A stretch of DNA of 64,000 nt from Chitinophaga eiseniae (lineage in GTDB: Bacteria; Bacteroidota; Bacteroidia; Chitinophagales; Chitinophagaceae), in NCBI RefSeq assembly GCF_012641265.1, contig NZ_JABAHZ010000007.1:186001-250000 (forward strand), in the 5' to 3' direction. Under the pieces are notes generated by a model. It was not told where the DNA came from. It saw only the letters and a list, made by a program, of their open reading frames with translations, and did not search any database. Made by a program: the position numbers and the translations under genes. Position 1 is the stretch's first letter. Each line of letters begins with the position of its first letter. Below, piece after piece: positions 33,591 to 41,859 of this stretch.

Positions 33591-34529
33591 TTATTCAACG
33601 CTGATGCTTGTTTCTCGATGTTCGTTATCTGGATAGTGCATATTGGCGCTATAGTGCAGGAGCAGTACCAGCATATTTTCCGGGGCATCGGGGATAGTAG
33701 CCATCTGGAAGTAGCCGTTGCGTATAATCATGCCCCGGCTGTTACCATGGATAGCGTATAAACGGCGGAAAGCCGGGATATCCTTTGGCAGCAGGTGATA
33801 TTGTGGCAGCATAGTGGCGGGAGCCGTTCCCGGCTGCAGATTAACGCCAATAAAAATGAAGTTGGTGTCGTTGGCGAATCGTTGCGCAAGGGCGCAGAAG
33901 TCCTGGTAAATGCGCATGCTGGCAGTGTCTGATGGGGCATAGGTTTGAATAACCCACATCTTTTCACCGGGAGCATTGGTAACCAGGCGTCCTTCCTGGT
34001 TATTATATAAAGTGAAGGCCGGCGCCGGCTCTCCCTGGCGCACGTTGTACCAGATGCTGAACAGGGAATCGTATTTCATCCGCTGGCGCGCCGGTACTAC
34101 GAATGCCAGGTCTGCTTTCACTTCTTTCAGTATGCTATAGTCATCGTTAAGTGTTGTGCGCCCGGCAGCCACCCGTTGATAGTAAGCCCATCTTACCCGG
34201 TCGCTCTGTACATTGTAAAGCACATATTTCAGGCGCATGTTACTGCCATTGTCGAAGTGGGTGGCAACTCCTGCGAGGTGACGCATCTCGAAAAAGCCAT
34301 CGAGGTAGCTATTGATGATACTGTCATTACCTTGCGTGGCCAGCAACGCATTGTCCGGATCCAGTTGTGCCAACAGCCTGATAGCAGCTTTGCTGGCCGT
34401 AGCGCTGTCCTGGAGGCCATCGGCAGCTATTTTGTGCATGGCAGTCAGTTGATTTTGTATACTTGCCTGTTGCGCGGTAGCTGATAGGCCCCATCCTGCA
34501 AGCAACCATAATAGAAAGCTATATTTCAT
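33591..34529 (-). CDS. TlpA-like thioredoxin-fold protein lacking the CXXC pair
   Basis: A 312-residue exported protein from ATG 34529 (MKYSFLLWLLAGWG; signal peptide to about residue 20). A helical region (about 25-190) precedes a thioredoxin-like domain starting at QGEPAPAFTLYNNQEGRLV, the usual TlpA/AhpC-TSA entry. At the place of the redox motif it has YAPSDTASMRIYQDF with no cysteine. It starts 10 bases after the stop of a canonical TlpA gene in the same orientation, so a paired active and inactive thioredoxin are made from one transcript. A binding or chaperone role is more likely than disulfide exchange. The first codons sometimes read upstream (from 34622) overlap that neighbour and are unlikely. 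Confidence 0.7.
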   Translation of the reverse strand: MKYSFLLWLLAGWGLSATAQQASIQNQLTAMHKIAADGLQDSATASKAAIRLLAQLDPDNALLATQGNDSIINSYLDGFFEMRHLAGVATHFDNGSNMRLKYVLYNVQSDRVRWAYYQRVAAGRTTLNDDYSILKEVKADLAFVVPARQRMKYDSLFSIWYNVRQGEPAPAFTLYNNQEGRLVTNAPGEKMWVIQTYAPSDTASMRIYQDFCALAQRFANDTNFIFIGVNLQPGTAPATMLPQYHLLPKDIPAFRRLYAIHGNSRGMIIRNGYFQMATIPDAPENMLVLLLHYSANMHYPDNEHRETSISVE

Positions 34530-34539
34530 GGATCTTTTT

Positions 34540-35538
34540 TTATTTGGTTTGTGCCAGGGCTTCTTCCAGCAATTGTTCCAGCGATTTCCCGGTGCGGTCC
34601 CATACGGTTGCCACTTTGCCATCGGCGCCTATGATCACTGCAAAGGGAACGTAGCCGAATCCAAATACTTTGCGGAAACCATTTTCATCAAATCCTTTGG
34701 GGTCGCGTGCCTGCGGCCATGGCATCTGTTCCTGGCCGAGTGCTTTTTTCCAGGCTGTATCTACAGCATCTACAGAAATACTGAGAATTTCCACGCCCTT
34801 TTCATGAAAGGTCTGGTATACCTTTTTGAGATGAGGTATTTCCATGCGGCAGGGATGGCACCAGGAAGCCCAGAAATCAAGCATGAGTACTTTGCCACGG
34901 AAACGATTGTAGCTAACGGTGTCGCCATTTACGCCCAGGGCTTTGAAATCCGGCACTACGCGACCTGGCTGTGATCTCGACATAACGTCTTCCCGTTGGG
35001 TTACCAGTTTGCCATACCAGGATTGCCGCGCATGAGGTCCCATGGCATCCAGGAAAGCTTTTACCCGGGAATAGGGATACTTTCCCCAGTAGTTGGCCAG
35101 GAAAGCTCCTACCTCAGAATCAGGGTATTTAGTGAGAAATTCCGCGGTACGGTCAGGATTAGAGGGGGTCCTCATATCCTGCAGATAGTACTGGTATTCA
35201 TCGTTCAGCTGTCCGCCTTTTAACTGACGGCCATTCAATCCGAAGTAATCCGTTTGTAGCTGGTAACGGGTGTTTTCGAGGAATACAGGTGTAACATTTC
35301 CGTTGATGCAAAGCGTAACTGGTTGAGGGTAATCCAGTTTCCCTTTTACGATAAACTGATGCCCTCTGATATCGGCTTCTCCCAGTATGACTTTGTTATC
35401 TTCCAGCGCCAGTAGCTTTATCTTGCCATATTTTACATCCTTTACGGCTCCTTTGATCTCAAACCCTTGTGCCAGCCCTGGTAACCGTAGCAGGAGCAAC
35501 AACAGCACGCAGCAGGCACTATATCTTATTTTAATCAT
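34540..35538 (-). CDS. TlpA-family thiol-disulfide reductase with DUF4369
   Basis: A 332-residue exported protein: signal peptide (about 1-23), DUF4369 beta-sandwich (about 26-110, EIKGAVKDVKYGKIKLLALEDNKVILGEADIRG), a helical linker, and a TlpA thioredoxin domain (about 192-332) with the active-site FWASWCHPC (Cys227, Cys230), cis-Pro segment GYVPFAVII and a terminal helix. It would act in the periplasm as a reductant or reductase for exported proteins. It is first of a two-gene operon with the cysteine-less homologue, and its architecture is shared by the extracytoplasmic part of the LytS-type kinase at 28-31 kb. Confidence 0.92.
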   Translation of the reverse strand: MIKIRYSACCVLLLLLLRLPGLAQGFEIKGAVKDVKYGKIKLLALEDNKVILGEADIRGHQFIVKGKLDYPQPVTLCINGNVTPVFLENTRYQLQTDYFGLNGRQLKGGQLNDEYQYYLQDMRTPSNPDRTAEFLTKYPDSEVGAFLANYWGKYPYSRVKAFLDAMGPHARQSWYGKLVTQREDVMSRSQPGRVVPDFKALGVNGDTVSYNRFRGKVLMLDFWASWCHPCRMEIPHLKKVYQTFHEKGVEILSISVDAVDTAWKKALGQEQMPWPQARDPKGFDENGFRKVFGFGYVPFAVIIGADGKVATVWDRTGKSLEQLLEEALAQTK

Positions 35539-35677
35539 ATTTGTGCGCGTTTATTAGAGGTAAGACAACGCACTATACATAAAGGGTGAAGGCAATGCAG
35601 TAATTCTTTTAAAATAGCCGCATTTTTATGTAAACAGCAAATCGTTTTAGTAGCCGGGTTAGCAGCTTACGGGTAGC

Positions 35678-36430
35678 TTATAGCTGGAGAGCAGGCAACC
35701 CTCCGTGTATCACGGGGGCAATAACACTAGCGTCGTCGGGTTTCACTTTGCGTACAGAATTTACCGGCCAGCAATCCAGTTGACCGGCTGGTAACTCATA
35801 TCGTAATATTTCACGTATATCCGTGTCTGTGAGGGATGGCTTAACCCACTCCTCTGCCAGTTCGTTGGTGAGCATCATAGGCATTCTGCCGGCATTGTCG
35901 CCGCCATTGTGGATTTGTGCCATTAATGGATTGGCGCTGCGTGTCAGCAGGGTAAAGGTGGGAATACGCCCGGGTTTATCCACATCCCAGGAGTTGGACA
36001 ACGCCCACAGGCCGGCAATAAAAAAGACTTCCTGTTCCCTGGATTTGATATGATAAGCTACTTTATTTTTCCATCCGGGTATCTGCCGGTATTCGAAGAA
36101 GCCGGTAGCGGGTATCAGGCAGCGCTGGTGCCGGATAGCATTCCACATGGTGCCATTTTCCAATACCTTTTCACTGCGCGCGTTCAGGTATAATTGGCGC
36201 TGTCTTTTTACCTTCTCCAGGGTATCTAATAGTTTGGGTATAGGTCCCCAGGTGAATTGTTCCAGCTGCAGGCCATTACGGTGCGTAATTACGGGCCATT
36301 GTGGGTAAGACATCCCGATTTTATGCCAGGTGGGATCAAAGTGAATATCCAGGTTGCCACCGGCTTTTAGCTGGGGCAGATATTTGAAAATACTCTCTAT
36401 GTTGGCACTGAAGGCAATATCGTAACACAT
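35678..36430 (-). CDS. SRAP-family abasic-site processing protein (YedK/HMCES)
   Basis: A 250-residue protein. After removal of Met1 the catalytic Cys2 is exposed (MCYDIAF). NARSEKV (about 83-89) and CLIPATGFFEYR (about 105-116) carry the conserved Asn, Glu and Arg of the active site, and RMPMMLTNE matches the later family motif. SRAP proteins form a thiazolidine crosslink with abasic sites in single-stranded DNA at stalled forks. It is the last gene of a three-gene operon with an unknown protein (6 bases upstream) and umuD, so it is probably DNA-damage induced. Confidence 0.93.
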   Translation of the reverse strand: MCYDIAFSANIESIFKYLPQLKAGGNLDIHFDPTWHKIGMSYPQWPVITHRNGLQLEQFTWGPIPKLLDTLEKVKRQRQLYLNARSEKVLENGTMWNAIRHQRCLIPATGFFEYRQIPGWKNKVAYHIKSREQEVFFIAGLWALSNSWDVDKPGRIPTFTLLTRSANPLMAQIHNGGDNAGRMPMMLTNELAEEWVKPSLTDTDIREILRYELPAGQLDCWPVNSVRKVKPDDASVIAPVIHGGLPALQL

Positions 36431-36436
36431 AGTAAT

Positions 36437-36931
36437 TTAGTCGTAGTCTATATCAGATAAAGGTACTTTTATTTCTTCATTGGCGTATTTCAGGGAAAAA
36501 TACAACTCCCCGTAGTGCAGGTATAATTCCGCCTGGACTTCTTCCTGCTTGTCTGGCCTCCAGGTAGTTTTGCGGGAAATGTATCTTCTTACCGCCGGGT
36601 CCATATATAGAGGCGGCTGCCATACTTCCTGCTGTAGCAGTGCCGCATATACTTTGTAGCCTTCCGGCTGCGAAGCGGCAATCAATAACTTGTCTATTTC
36701 TTCCGGGTGGTGGGCCTGGTAGATATATTTCCGGTGGTCAAAACGGATCTGCTGAAAGTGAATGTTGGCTTCACCTATGTCTTTATAGGGAGTAATGAGA
36801 AATACTTCCCTGATAGGTGTATCTGTATCATTTCTTCCGGCGGCATAGCTTTGCCGGACAAACAAAGTAAAGCCATGATCGAGCAAGGCCTTTACCAGTT
36901 CGGGCGTCAATAATGCCAGTGGATTATGCAT
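36437..36931 (-). CDS. Unknown protein in the SOS-like operon
   Basis: A 164-residue soluble protein that I do not recognise. It starts MHNPLALLTPELVKALLDHGF and shows an alternating alpha/beta pattern, with a conspicuous REVFLITPYKDIGEANIHFQQIRFDHRKYIY region and an acidic C-terminus. There is no signal peptide, membrane segment or catalytic signature. It is sandwiched between umuD (19 bases) and the SRAP gene (6 bases) on one transcript. Its job is therefore likely linked to DNA damage tolerance; by position it occupies the place where umuC usually follows umuD, but it has no polymerase features and is far too short. Confidence 0.75.
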   Translation of the reverse strand: MHNPLALLTPELVKALLDHGFTLFVRQSYAAGRNDTDTPIREVFLITPYKDIGEANIHFQQIRFDHRKYIYQAHHPEEIDKLLIAASQPEGYKVYAALLQQEVWQPPLYMDPAVRRYISRKTTWRPDKQEEVQAELYLHYGELYFSLKYANEEIKVPLSDIDYD

Positions 36932-36950
36932 GAGGGACCGGTTTCATGGT

Positions 36951-37370
36951 TTATTTACGCATATCTACAATCACGGCGGTGACTACGCCCCATACCTGGA
37001 AGTCACAGTCTTCTGTGATCACGATGGGCTTATAAAACGCATTTTCGGGATGCAATACCCAGCTACGCCCGGCTTTTACCAGGCGCTTCACGGTATACTC
37101 TCCATTTAATGCTGCTACAATGATATCGCCGGTACCGGGGCGAAGGGAGCGGTCTACCACCGCCATGCAGCCATCAGGAATATTGGCGTCTGTCATACTA
37201 TCTCCTTTCACTTTAATAATGAAGGAACTGTTGGGATTAGGTTGCAGGATCCGGGAAAGATCTATTTCTTCTTCCTGGTAATCCAATGCGGGGGTTGGGA
37301 ACCCTGCGGGTATGTTGGTGTTAACAAACGGCAGGGTTATATCCAACGCGCGCTGTTTCAATGCTTCCAT
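36951..37370 (-). CDS. umuD: UmuD-like autoproteolytic protein (peptidase S24)
   Basis: A 139-residue protein of normal UmuD length. The autocleavage site is Ala22-Gly23 (PAGFPTPA), the catalytic Ser58 lies in VKGDSMTDANIPDG and Lys95 in TVKRL, spacing that matches E. coli UmuD (24/25, 60, 97). After RecA-stimulated cleavage UmuD' would normally join UmuC to form polymerase V. No umuC is present in the window. The gene leads an operon with an unknown protein and SRAP, and the AT-rich region upstream contains short dyads that could be regulator sites. Confidence 0.93.
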   Translation of the reverse strand: MEALKQRALDITLPFVNTNIPAGFPTPALDYQEEEIDLSRILQPNPNSSFIIKVKGDSMTDANIPDGCMAVVDRSLRPGTGDIIVAALNGEYTVKRLVKAGRSWVLHPENAFYKPIVITEDCDFQVWGVVTAVIVDMRK

Positions 37371-37710
37371 ATAACTATCGTTTTAATAAATACTAATAAT
37401 ATTAGCAAATTAAAGCTAAAATAATTAGTTAAAAAAATCAATTAACAGATCGTTGACAATGCTGCAAAACCAGTCTGGGAGCTAATCGACAGCAGATCAG
37501 CAAGATGTGTCGGGTAGGTGCTAAAACAGGCGCAGTCAGTTTTTTTTACTTATCTACCTGCCCTGACGGGGGCATTTCCAGAATGAATTGATTGTTAAGT
37601 TGTTATTTCAGGGCTATTTGCATTTGATTAACAAGATGACTACCCCGATGTTGCAAATTGCGGTCCTGTTATACTTATGATATTGTAAACCTCAGCAAAT
37701 CAAATACCTT
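37371..37710. promoter_or_regulatory. Intergenic region between umuD and a divergent secreted-protein gene
   Basis: A 340-base gap. Close to umuD are two overlapping dyads: CTAAT-AAT-ATTAG (37393-37405) and TTAGC-(8)-GCTAA (37402-37419). They are candidates for the operator of a damage-response repressor, since the neighbouring operon is SOS-like. No TAnnTTTG box or coding potential was found in the remainder (37441-37710) by eye. Confidence 0.35.
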
Positions 37711-38391
37711 ATGAGCAAACACCTTCTGGCACTGTTGTTTTTTTGTACTGCCTCGATCGTTTTCTTTTATCCAAACACCCTTTACGCAAAAGTTCGTCCC
37801 AAGAAAATAACCATCAATACAGAGAACGATGCGAAAATATTTGTGGATGGCAAACTGGTCAACAATACGTCTACCGAAATCAAAGTGGGCGCCTATGCCC
37901 AGGTGAACGTACGGGTGGAAAAAGCTGGCTATATTACCCAGGAAAGAAACTATATCAATGATGGCAAACATACCCTGGCTTCCACTGATTATATTAAGCT
38001 GGAAAAAGATGATGCCTACGAAAATTCCATGGTCACCAACCTGGCTAACCAGGATATCGACGTGCGTACCAGTCACAATGAAGATGATTCCTGGAAGCTG
38101 ATCAACCGCATCATCACCGGCTATTTTGATGTTATCGCAGTAACAGACAAGGCTACCGGCTATATGTGCACCGCCTGGGTGGTAAAATCTTTCAAGGCGG
38201 CCACGATCCGTACCCGTTTAATCATCAAAACAGGCAATACCGATCCGCTTACCTATAAGGCAAAATTAGTGAGCGAAATAGCGCCTCCAGGGGTCGCTGC
38301 CAGCTCAGATGAATCTTTTCGCAACTGGGACCGTTTATTGCGCACCTTCGAAAATGTGGTGCCAGAGCTGCAAAGTAGGCTAACTAAATAA
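37711..38391 (+). CDS. Secreted protein with a PEGA-like N-terminal domain
   Basis: A 226-residue protein: signal peptide (about 1-26), then a stretch (ITINTENDAKIFVDGKLVNNTSTEIKVGAYAQVNVRVEKAGYITQERN split here by description, about residues 33-80) with the pattern of PEGA domains. In that pattern a conserved 'hhDG' turn and a 'G-Y' strand bind or present surface partners. The C-terminal half (about 100-226) contains DDSWKLINRIITGYFDVIAVTD and is unrecognised. It stands alone before the histidine operon. Function unknown. Confidence 0.7.
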   Translation: MSKHLLALLFFCTASIVFFYPNTLYAKVRPKKITINTENDAKIFVDGKLVNNTSTEIKVGAYAQVNVRVEKAGYITQERNYINDGKHTLASTDYIKLEKDDAYENSMVTNLANQDIDVRTSHNEDDSWKLINRIITGYFDVIAVTDKATGYMCTAWVVKSFKAATIRTRLIIKTGNTDPLTYKAKLVSEIAPPGVAASSDESFRNWDRLLRTFENVVPELQSRLTK

Positions 38392-38433
38392 GTGCTAATA
38401 TATTATTTCCGTGTTACCACCAAAAAAAATCCT

Positions 38434-38462
38434 TTGATTTATCATTTTCATTACTATTTTTG
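38434..38462 (+). promoter_or_regulatory. Promoter of the histidine operon
   Basis: A Bacteroidota-type promoter: TTG at 38434-38436 (in TTTG), 18-base spacer, and TATTTTTG at 38455-38462 matching TAnnTTTG exactly. Transcription should start about 5-8 bases later, close to the leader-peptide ATG at 38473, so the leader peptide has almost no 5' UTR. Confidence 0.7.
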
Positions 38463-38472
38463 TACCCGAATT

Positions 38473-38526
38473 ATGACAACAAACATACATATACATCATC
38501 ACCATCATATCTTACCAGCACGGTAG
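38473..38526 (+). CDS. hisL: Histidine operon leader peptide
   Basis: A 17-codon frame, MTTNIHIHHHHHILPAR then TAG, with six His codons in a stretch of seven (five of them consecutive). It lies directly before an attenuator. Ribosome stalling here when His-tRNA is scarce would leave the following segment free to pair with the antiterminator. The frame ends inside the pairing segment CGGTAGGC (38521-38528), so a ribosome reaching the stop masks that segment and lets the terminator form. It is too short to be found by usual gene callers. Confidence 0.9.
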   Translation: MTTNIHIHHHHHILPAR

Positions 38527-38600
38527 GCAGGGGATGATTTTTGTGTATATCACCATATTACATCATCACAGGGGCTTACCGAAGAGGTAAGCCCTTTTTT
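38513..38600 (+). promoter_or_regulatory. His attenuator: pause hairpin, antiterminator and terminator
   Basis: Four alternating segments are visible. Segment 1 TACC (38513-38516) pairs with segment 2 GGTA (38522-38525). Segment 2 in the longer form CGGTAGGC (38521-38528) can instead pair with segment 3 GCTTACCG (38574-38581; one G-U). Segment 3 pairs with segment 4 as the terminator stem GGGCTTACC/GGTAAGCCC (38572-38580 with 38586-38594, loop GAAGA), followed by TTTTTTATTTTT. hisG begins at 38614. This is the classical ribosome-mediated attenuation layout. Confidence 0.88.
38572..38600 (+). terminator. Attenuator terminator of the his operon
   Basis: A 9-bp perfect GC-rich stem, 5-base loop and six T residues, 14 bases before hisG. 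It is the terminating half of the attenuator described above. Confidence 0.9.
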
Positions 38601-38613
38601 ATTTTTACCCAGG

Positions 38614-39468
38614 ATGAAATTAAAAATTGCAATCCAGAAATCAGGCCGCCTGCACGACGATTCCATCAAGTTGCTGAAGGAATGCGGCATCGACATCAAC
38701 AATGGTGTGAACAAGCTGAAAACAGAAGCGACCAACTTCCCGCTGGAAGTGTTCTTCCTGCGCGATGATGATATTCCTCAATACATTGAAGATGGTGTAG
38801 CCGATATTGGCATCGTGGGTGAGAATGTAGTACTGGAAAAACAAAAACAGGTAAACATCGTACAGAAGCTGGGATTCGGCAAATGCCGCTTATCCATGGC
38901 AGTGGAAAAATCAGTGGATTACACGTCTGTAAAAGACCTGCAAAACAAAAGAATTGCTACCAGCTATCCCGTGATCGTGGAAGATTTCCTGAAACGCAAT
39001 GGTATCACCGCAGAAATACACGAGATCAGCGGTTCGGTAGAAATAGCGCCGGGCATAGGTTTGGCAGATGCTATCTGTGACCTGGTAAGCAGTGGTTCCA
39101 CCCTGTTCATGAACGGACTAAAAGAAGTGGAAACTGTTCTCAAGTCAGAAGCGGTACTGGCAGCTTGTCACCAGCTTACGGCTGAACAACAGGTATTGCT
39201 CGATAAACTACTGTTCCGTATCCAGGCCGTGAAAAAGGCGAAGAACAATAAATACATCCTGCTTAATGCACCCAATGATAAACTGAATGAAATCATTGGC
39301 CTGCTGCCAGGCATGAAAAGTCCCACCGTACTGCCGTTGGCAGAAGCTGGCTGGAGCTCTGTTCACTCTGTACTCAATGAAAATGATTTCTGGGATATCA
39401 TCGAAAGCCTGAAAGAAGCCGGCGCACAAGGTATCCTGGTGGTGCCTATCGAAAAAATGGTGATCTGA
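38614..39468 (+). CDS. hisG: ATP phosphoribosyltransferase, long form
   Basis: A 284-residue HisG of the long (HisZ-independent) type. It starts with the periplasmic-binding-like catalytic domain (about 1-205: KIAIQKSGRLHDDSIKLL, DVPEYI-like DDIPQYIEDGVADIGIVG, and the PRPP loop EISGSVEIAPGIGLADAICDLVSSGSTL). It ends with the HisG_C regulatory domain (about 210-284) that binds histidine for feedback inhibition. It makes the first committed step of histidine synthesis, joining ATP and PRPP. First gene of the operon, preceded by the His attenuator, so controlled both at transcription and by feedback. Confidence 0.96.
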   Translation: MKLKIAIQKSGRLHDDSIKLLKECGIDINNGVNKLKTEATNFPLEVFFLRDDDIPQYIEDGVADIGIVGENVVLEKQKQVNIVQKLGFGKCRLSMAVEKSVDYTSVKDLQNKRIATSYPVIVEDFLKRNGITAEIHEISGSVEIAPGIGLADAICDLVSSGSTLFMNGLKEVETVLKSEAVLAACHQLTAEQQVLLDKLLFRIQAVKKAKNNKYILLNAPNDKLNEIIGLLPGMKSPTVLPLAEAGWSSVHSVLNENDFWDIIESLKEAGAQGILVVPIEKMVI

Positions 39469-39479
39469 TAAAAGAGTCA

Positions 39480-40763
39480 ATGATGCAAACAATTAGATTT
39501 CCGGAAAGAAGCGCCTGGGCAGCCCTGCTGCAAAGGCCGGTAATGGACACTTCCGCGCTGGAACAAAAAGTGAATAACATCCTGCAGGAAGTACGCGACA
39601 ATGGCGACCAAGCCATCAGAAAATTTGCTGCCGAATTTGATAAGGTAACCCTGGAAGATATCCAGGTCCCTGCCGCCGCTTTTGCTGCTGCAGAATCGGT
39701 GCTGGAACCCGCACTGAAAGCGGCGATCCAGCAGGCAGCCAAAAATATTACCACTTTCCACCGCGCACAACAGGAAAAAGTGCAGGTGATTGAAACCATG
39801 CCCGGCGTGCAATGCTGGCGCAAACCCGTAGCCATTCAAAAGGTAGGTTTATATATTCCCGGTGGATCAGCACCCTTGTTCTCCACTATCCTGATGCTGG
39901 GCATTCCGGCCATGATAGCAGGCTGTAAAGAAGTGGTACTATGTACGCCGTCCCTGCACCCGGCCATCCTCTATACCGCCCGGCTGGTAGGCATTGAAAA
40001 AGTGTTTACCATCGGAGGTGTACAAGCCATCGGCGCTATGGCGTATGGTACGGACTCCGTACCACAGGTATATAAGATCTTTGGCCCCGGTAACCAATAC
40101 GTAACCTGCGCCAAGCAGCTGGTCAACAAAAGCGGTGTAGCCATCGACATGCCGGCTGGCCCTTCGGAAGTGGCTGTACTGGCGGATGATAGCTGTATCC
40201 CTGATTTTGTGGCCGCCGACCTGTTGTCACAGGCAGAACACGGCCCCGATAGCCAGGTAGTACTGGTAACCACCAGCGAAAGTGTAATCACCAACGTGAC
40301 CAACGCCCTCAATGCCCAGCTGGAAAAGCTGCCCCGTAAAGGAATTACCACGGCCGCGCTGGATAACAGCAAAATGATCCTGGTGAAAGATATCGATACC
40401 GCCATAGATATGTTGAACGCATATGCACCGGAACACCTTATCTTAGCTTGTAACGGCGCCGAAAACCTGGCAGACAGGGTTACCGATGCAGGGTCCGTCT
40501 TCATGGGGAATTACACTCCTGAAAGCGCAGGCGACTACGCATCCGGTACTAACCATACCCTGCCCACCAATGGTTATGCCCGCGCCTATAGCGGCGTATC
40601 GCTGGATAGCTTCGTGAAGAAAATTACTTTCCAGCAGATTTCACCGGAAGGACTGCAAAACATTGGCGCCACCATCGAAGCCATGGCAGCGGCTGAGGGA
40701 CTGGAAGCACATAAAAACGCCGTGACCGTAAGATTACAGCAACTGGAGAAATCCAACTCATAA
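39480..40763 (+). CDS. hisD: Histidinol dehydrogenase
   Basis: A 427-residue HisD, normal length. It shows GGSAPLFSTILMLGIPAMIAGCKEV with the NAD-binding region, EVAVLADDSCIPDFVAADLLSQAEHGPDS with the catalytic Glu/His area, and LPTNGYARAYSGVSLDSFVKKITFQQ toward the end. It catalyses the last two oxidations to L-histidine and needs zinc. The first codons are ATG ATG (39480 and 39483). It begins 11 bases after hisG. Confidence 0.96.
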   Translation: MMQTIRFPERSAWAALLQRPVMDTSALEQKVNNILQEVRDNGDQAIRKFAAEFDKVTLEDIQVPAAAFAAAESVLEPALKAAIQQAAKNITTFHRAQQEKVQVIETMPGVQCWRKPVAIQKVGLYIPGGSAPLFSTILMLGIPAMIAGCKEVVLCTPSLHPAILYTARLVGIEKVFTIGGVQAIGAMAYGTDSVPQVYKIFGPGNQYVTCAKQLVNKSGVAIDMPAGPSEVAVLADDSCIPDFVAADLLSQAEHGPDSQVVLVTTSESVITNVTNALNAQLEKLPRKGITTAALDNSKMILVKDIDTAIDMLNAYAPEHLILACNGAENLADRVTDAGSVFMGNYTPESAGDYASGTNHTLPTNGYARAYSGVSLDSFVKKITFQQISPEGLQNIGATIEAMAAAEGLEAHKNAVTVRLQQLEKSNS

Positions 40764-40785
40764 TAATCACCTAATTACAATCGAT

Positions 40786-41859
40786 ATGTTTAATCTCGAT
40801 ACCCTGATCAGGGAAAATATAAAAAGACTGGTGCCGTATTCTACTGCCCGGGATGAGTTTAAAGGAGAAGCAACCATTTTCCTGGACGCCAACGAAAATA
40901 ATTTCGGATCACCGCTGCCGGTAAATTATAACCGCTACCCCGATCCGATGCAGTGGAAACTGAAATATAAAATGGCCGAAATAAAAGGCGTGCCCCCACA
41001 GAATATTTTCATCGGCCACGGTAGCGATGAAGCGATCGATGTACTGTATCGCTGCTTCGTAAACCCCGGTGTAGATAACGTGGTGCTTTGTCCGCCTACT
41101 TACGGCATGTATGAAGTAAGTGCGCACATCAACGATGCCATTGTACGCAAAGTGAGTCTTACACCTGATTTTCAGCTGGACATCCCTGCATTGCAACAGG
41201 CCATCGATGAAAATACCAAACTGATTTTTATCTGCTCCCCCAATAATCCGACCGGCAACTCTATTAACCGCGCGGATATTGAATTACTACTGAACAACTT
41301 CGATGGGGTCGTAGTGATCGATGAAGCTTACATTAATTTCTCCCGCCAGAAAACATTCATACAGGAGCTGACAGAATACCCTAACCTGGTAGTACTGCAA
41401 ACCTTGTCCAAAGCCTGGGGGCTGGCAGGGCTCCGGATCGGGATGGCCTTTGCCAGTGAAGATATCGTCAATACTTTCAATAAGGTAAAGCCTCCGTACA
41501 ATATCAGCCAGGCCACCAATGAACTGGCTTTACAGGCGCTTGACAATGTAGGCCAGGTAAATGAGTGGATCCGCGAAATCGTGATAGAACGCGACCTGCT
41601 CTCTGCCGGCCTTATTCAGCTGCCGGAAGTACTGGAAATTTATCCCAGCGACGCCAGCTTTATCCTGGTAAAAACCACCGATGCCAAAGGTATTTATAAC
41701 TACCTCATTGAACGCGGTATCGTGGTGCGCGATCGCTCCAAAGTAGAACTGTGTATGGGTTGCCTGCGCATTACCATCGGTACGCCCGCTGAAAACCTGC
41801 ACCTGCTGGAAGTATTGAAATCTTTTAACCTGAAAAAAGAAACGCCTGTATCTGCATGA
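40786..41859 (+). CDS. hisC: Histidinol-phosphate aminotransferase
   Basis: A 357-residue fold-type I aminotransferase. The PLP lysine is Lys209 in LQTLSKAWGLAGLRIG; the other family marks are FLDANENNFG near the start, NPGVDNVVLCPPTYGMY, and ICSPNNPTGN. It converts imidazole-acetol phosphate to histidinol phosphate using glutamate. Its stop overlaps the hisB start by 4 bases (ATGA), so the two are translationally coupled. Confidence 0.96.
   Translation: MFNLDTLIRENIKRLVPYSTARDEFKGEATIFLDANENNFGSPLPVNYNRYPDPMQWKLKYKMAEIKGVPPQNIFIGHGSDEAIDVLYRCFVNPGVDNVVLCPPTYGMYEVSAHINDAIVRKVSLTPDFQLDIPALQQAIDENTKLIFICSPNNPTGNSINRADIELLLNNFDGVVVIDEAYINFSRQKTFIQELTEYPNLVVLQTLSKAWGLAGLRIGMAFASEDIVNTFNKVKPPYNISQATNELALQALDNVGQVNEWIREIVIERDLLSAGLIQLPEVLEIYPSDASFILVKTTDAKGIYNYLIERGIVVRDRSKVELCMGCLRITIGTPAENLHLLEVLKSFNLKKETPVSA

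Noticed and set aside
33266..33688. Minus-strand frame of 140 codons overlapping the end of the cysteine-less TlpA gene and the small membrane protein
   Set aside because: It overlaps two better-supported genes in another frame and shows no domain.
38473..38526. The His run as an engineered tag or vector sequence
   Set aside because: It is embedded in a native attenuator with matching pairing segments and a phylum-type promoter; codons are mixed (CAT and CAC).
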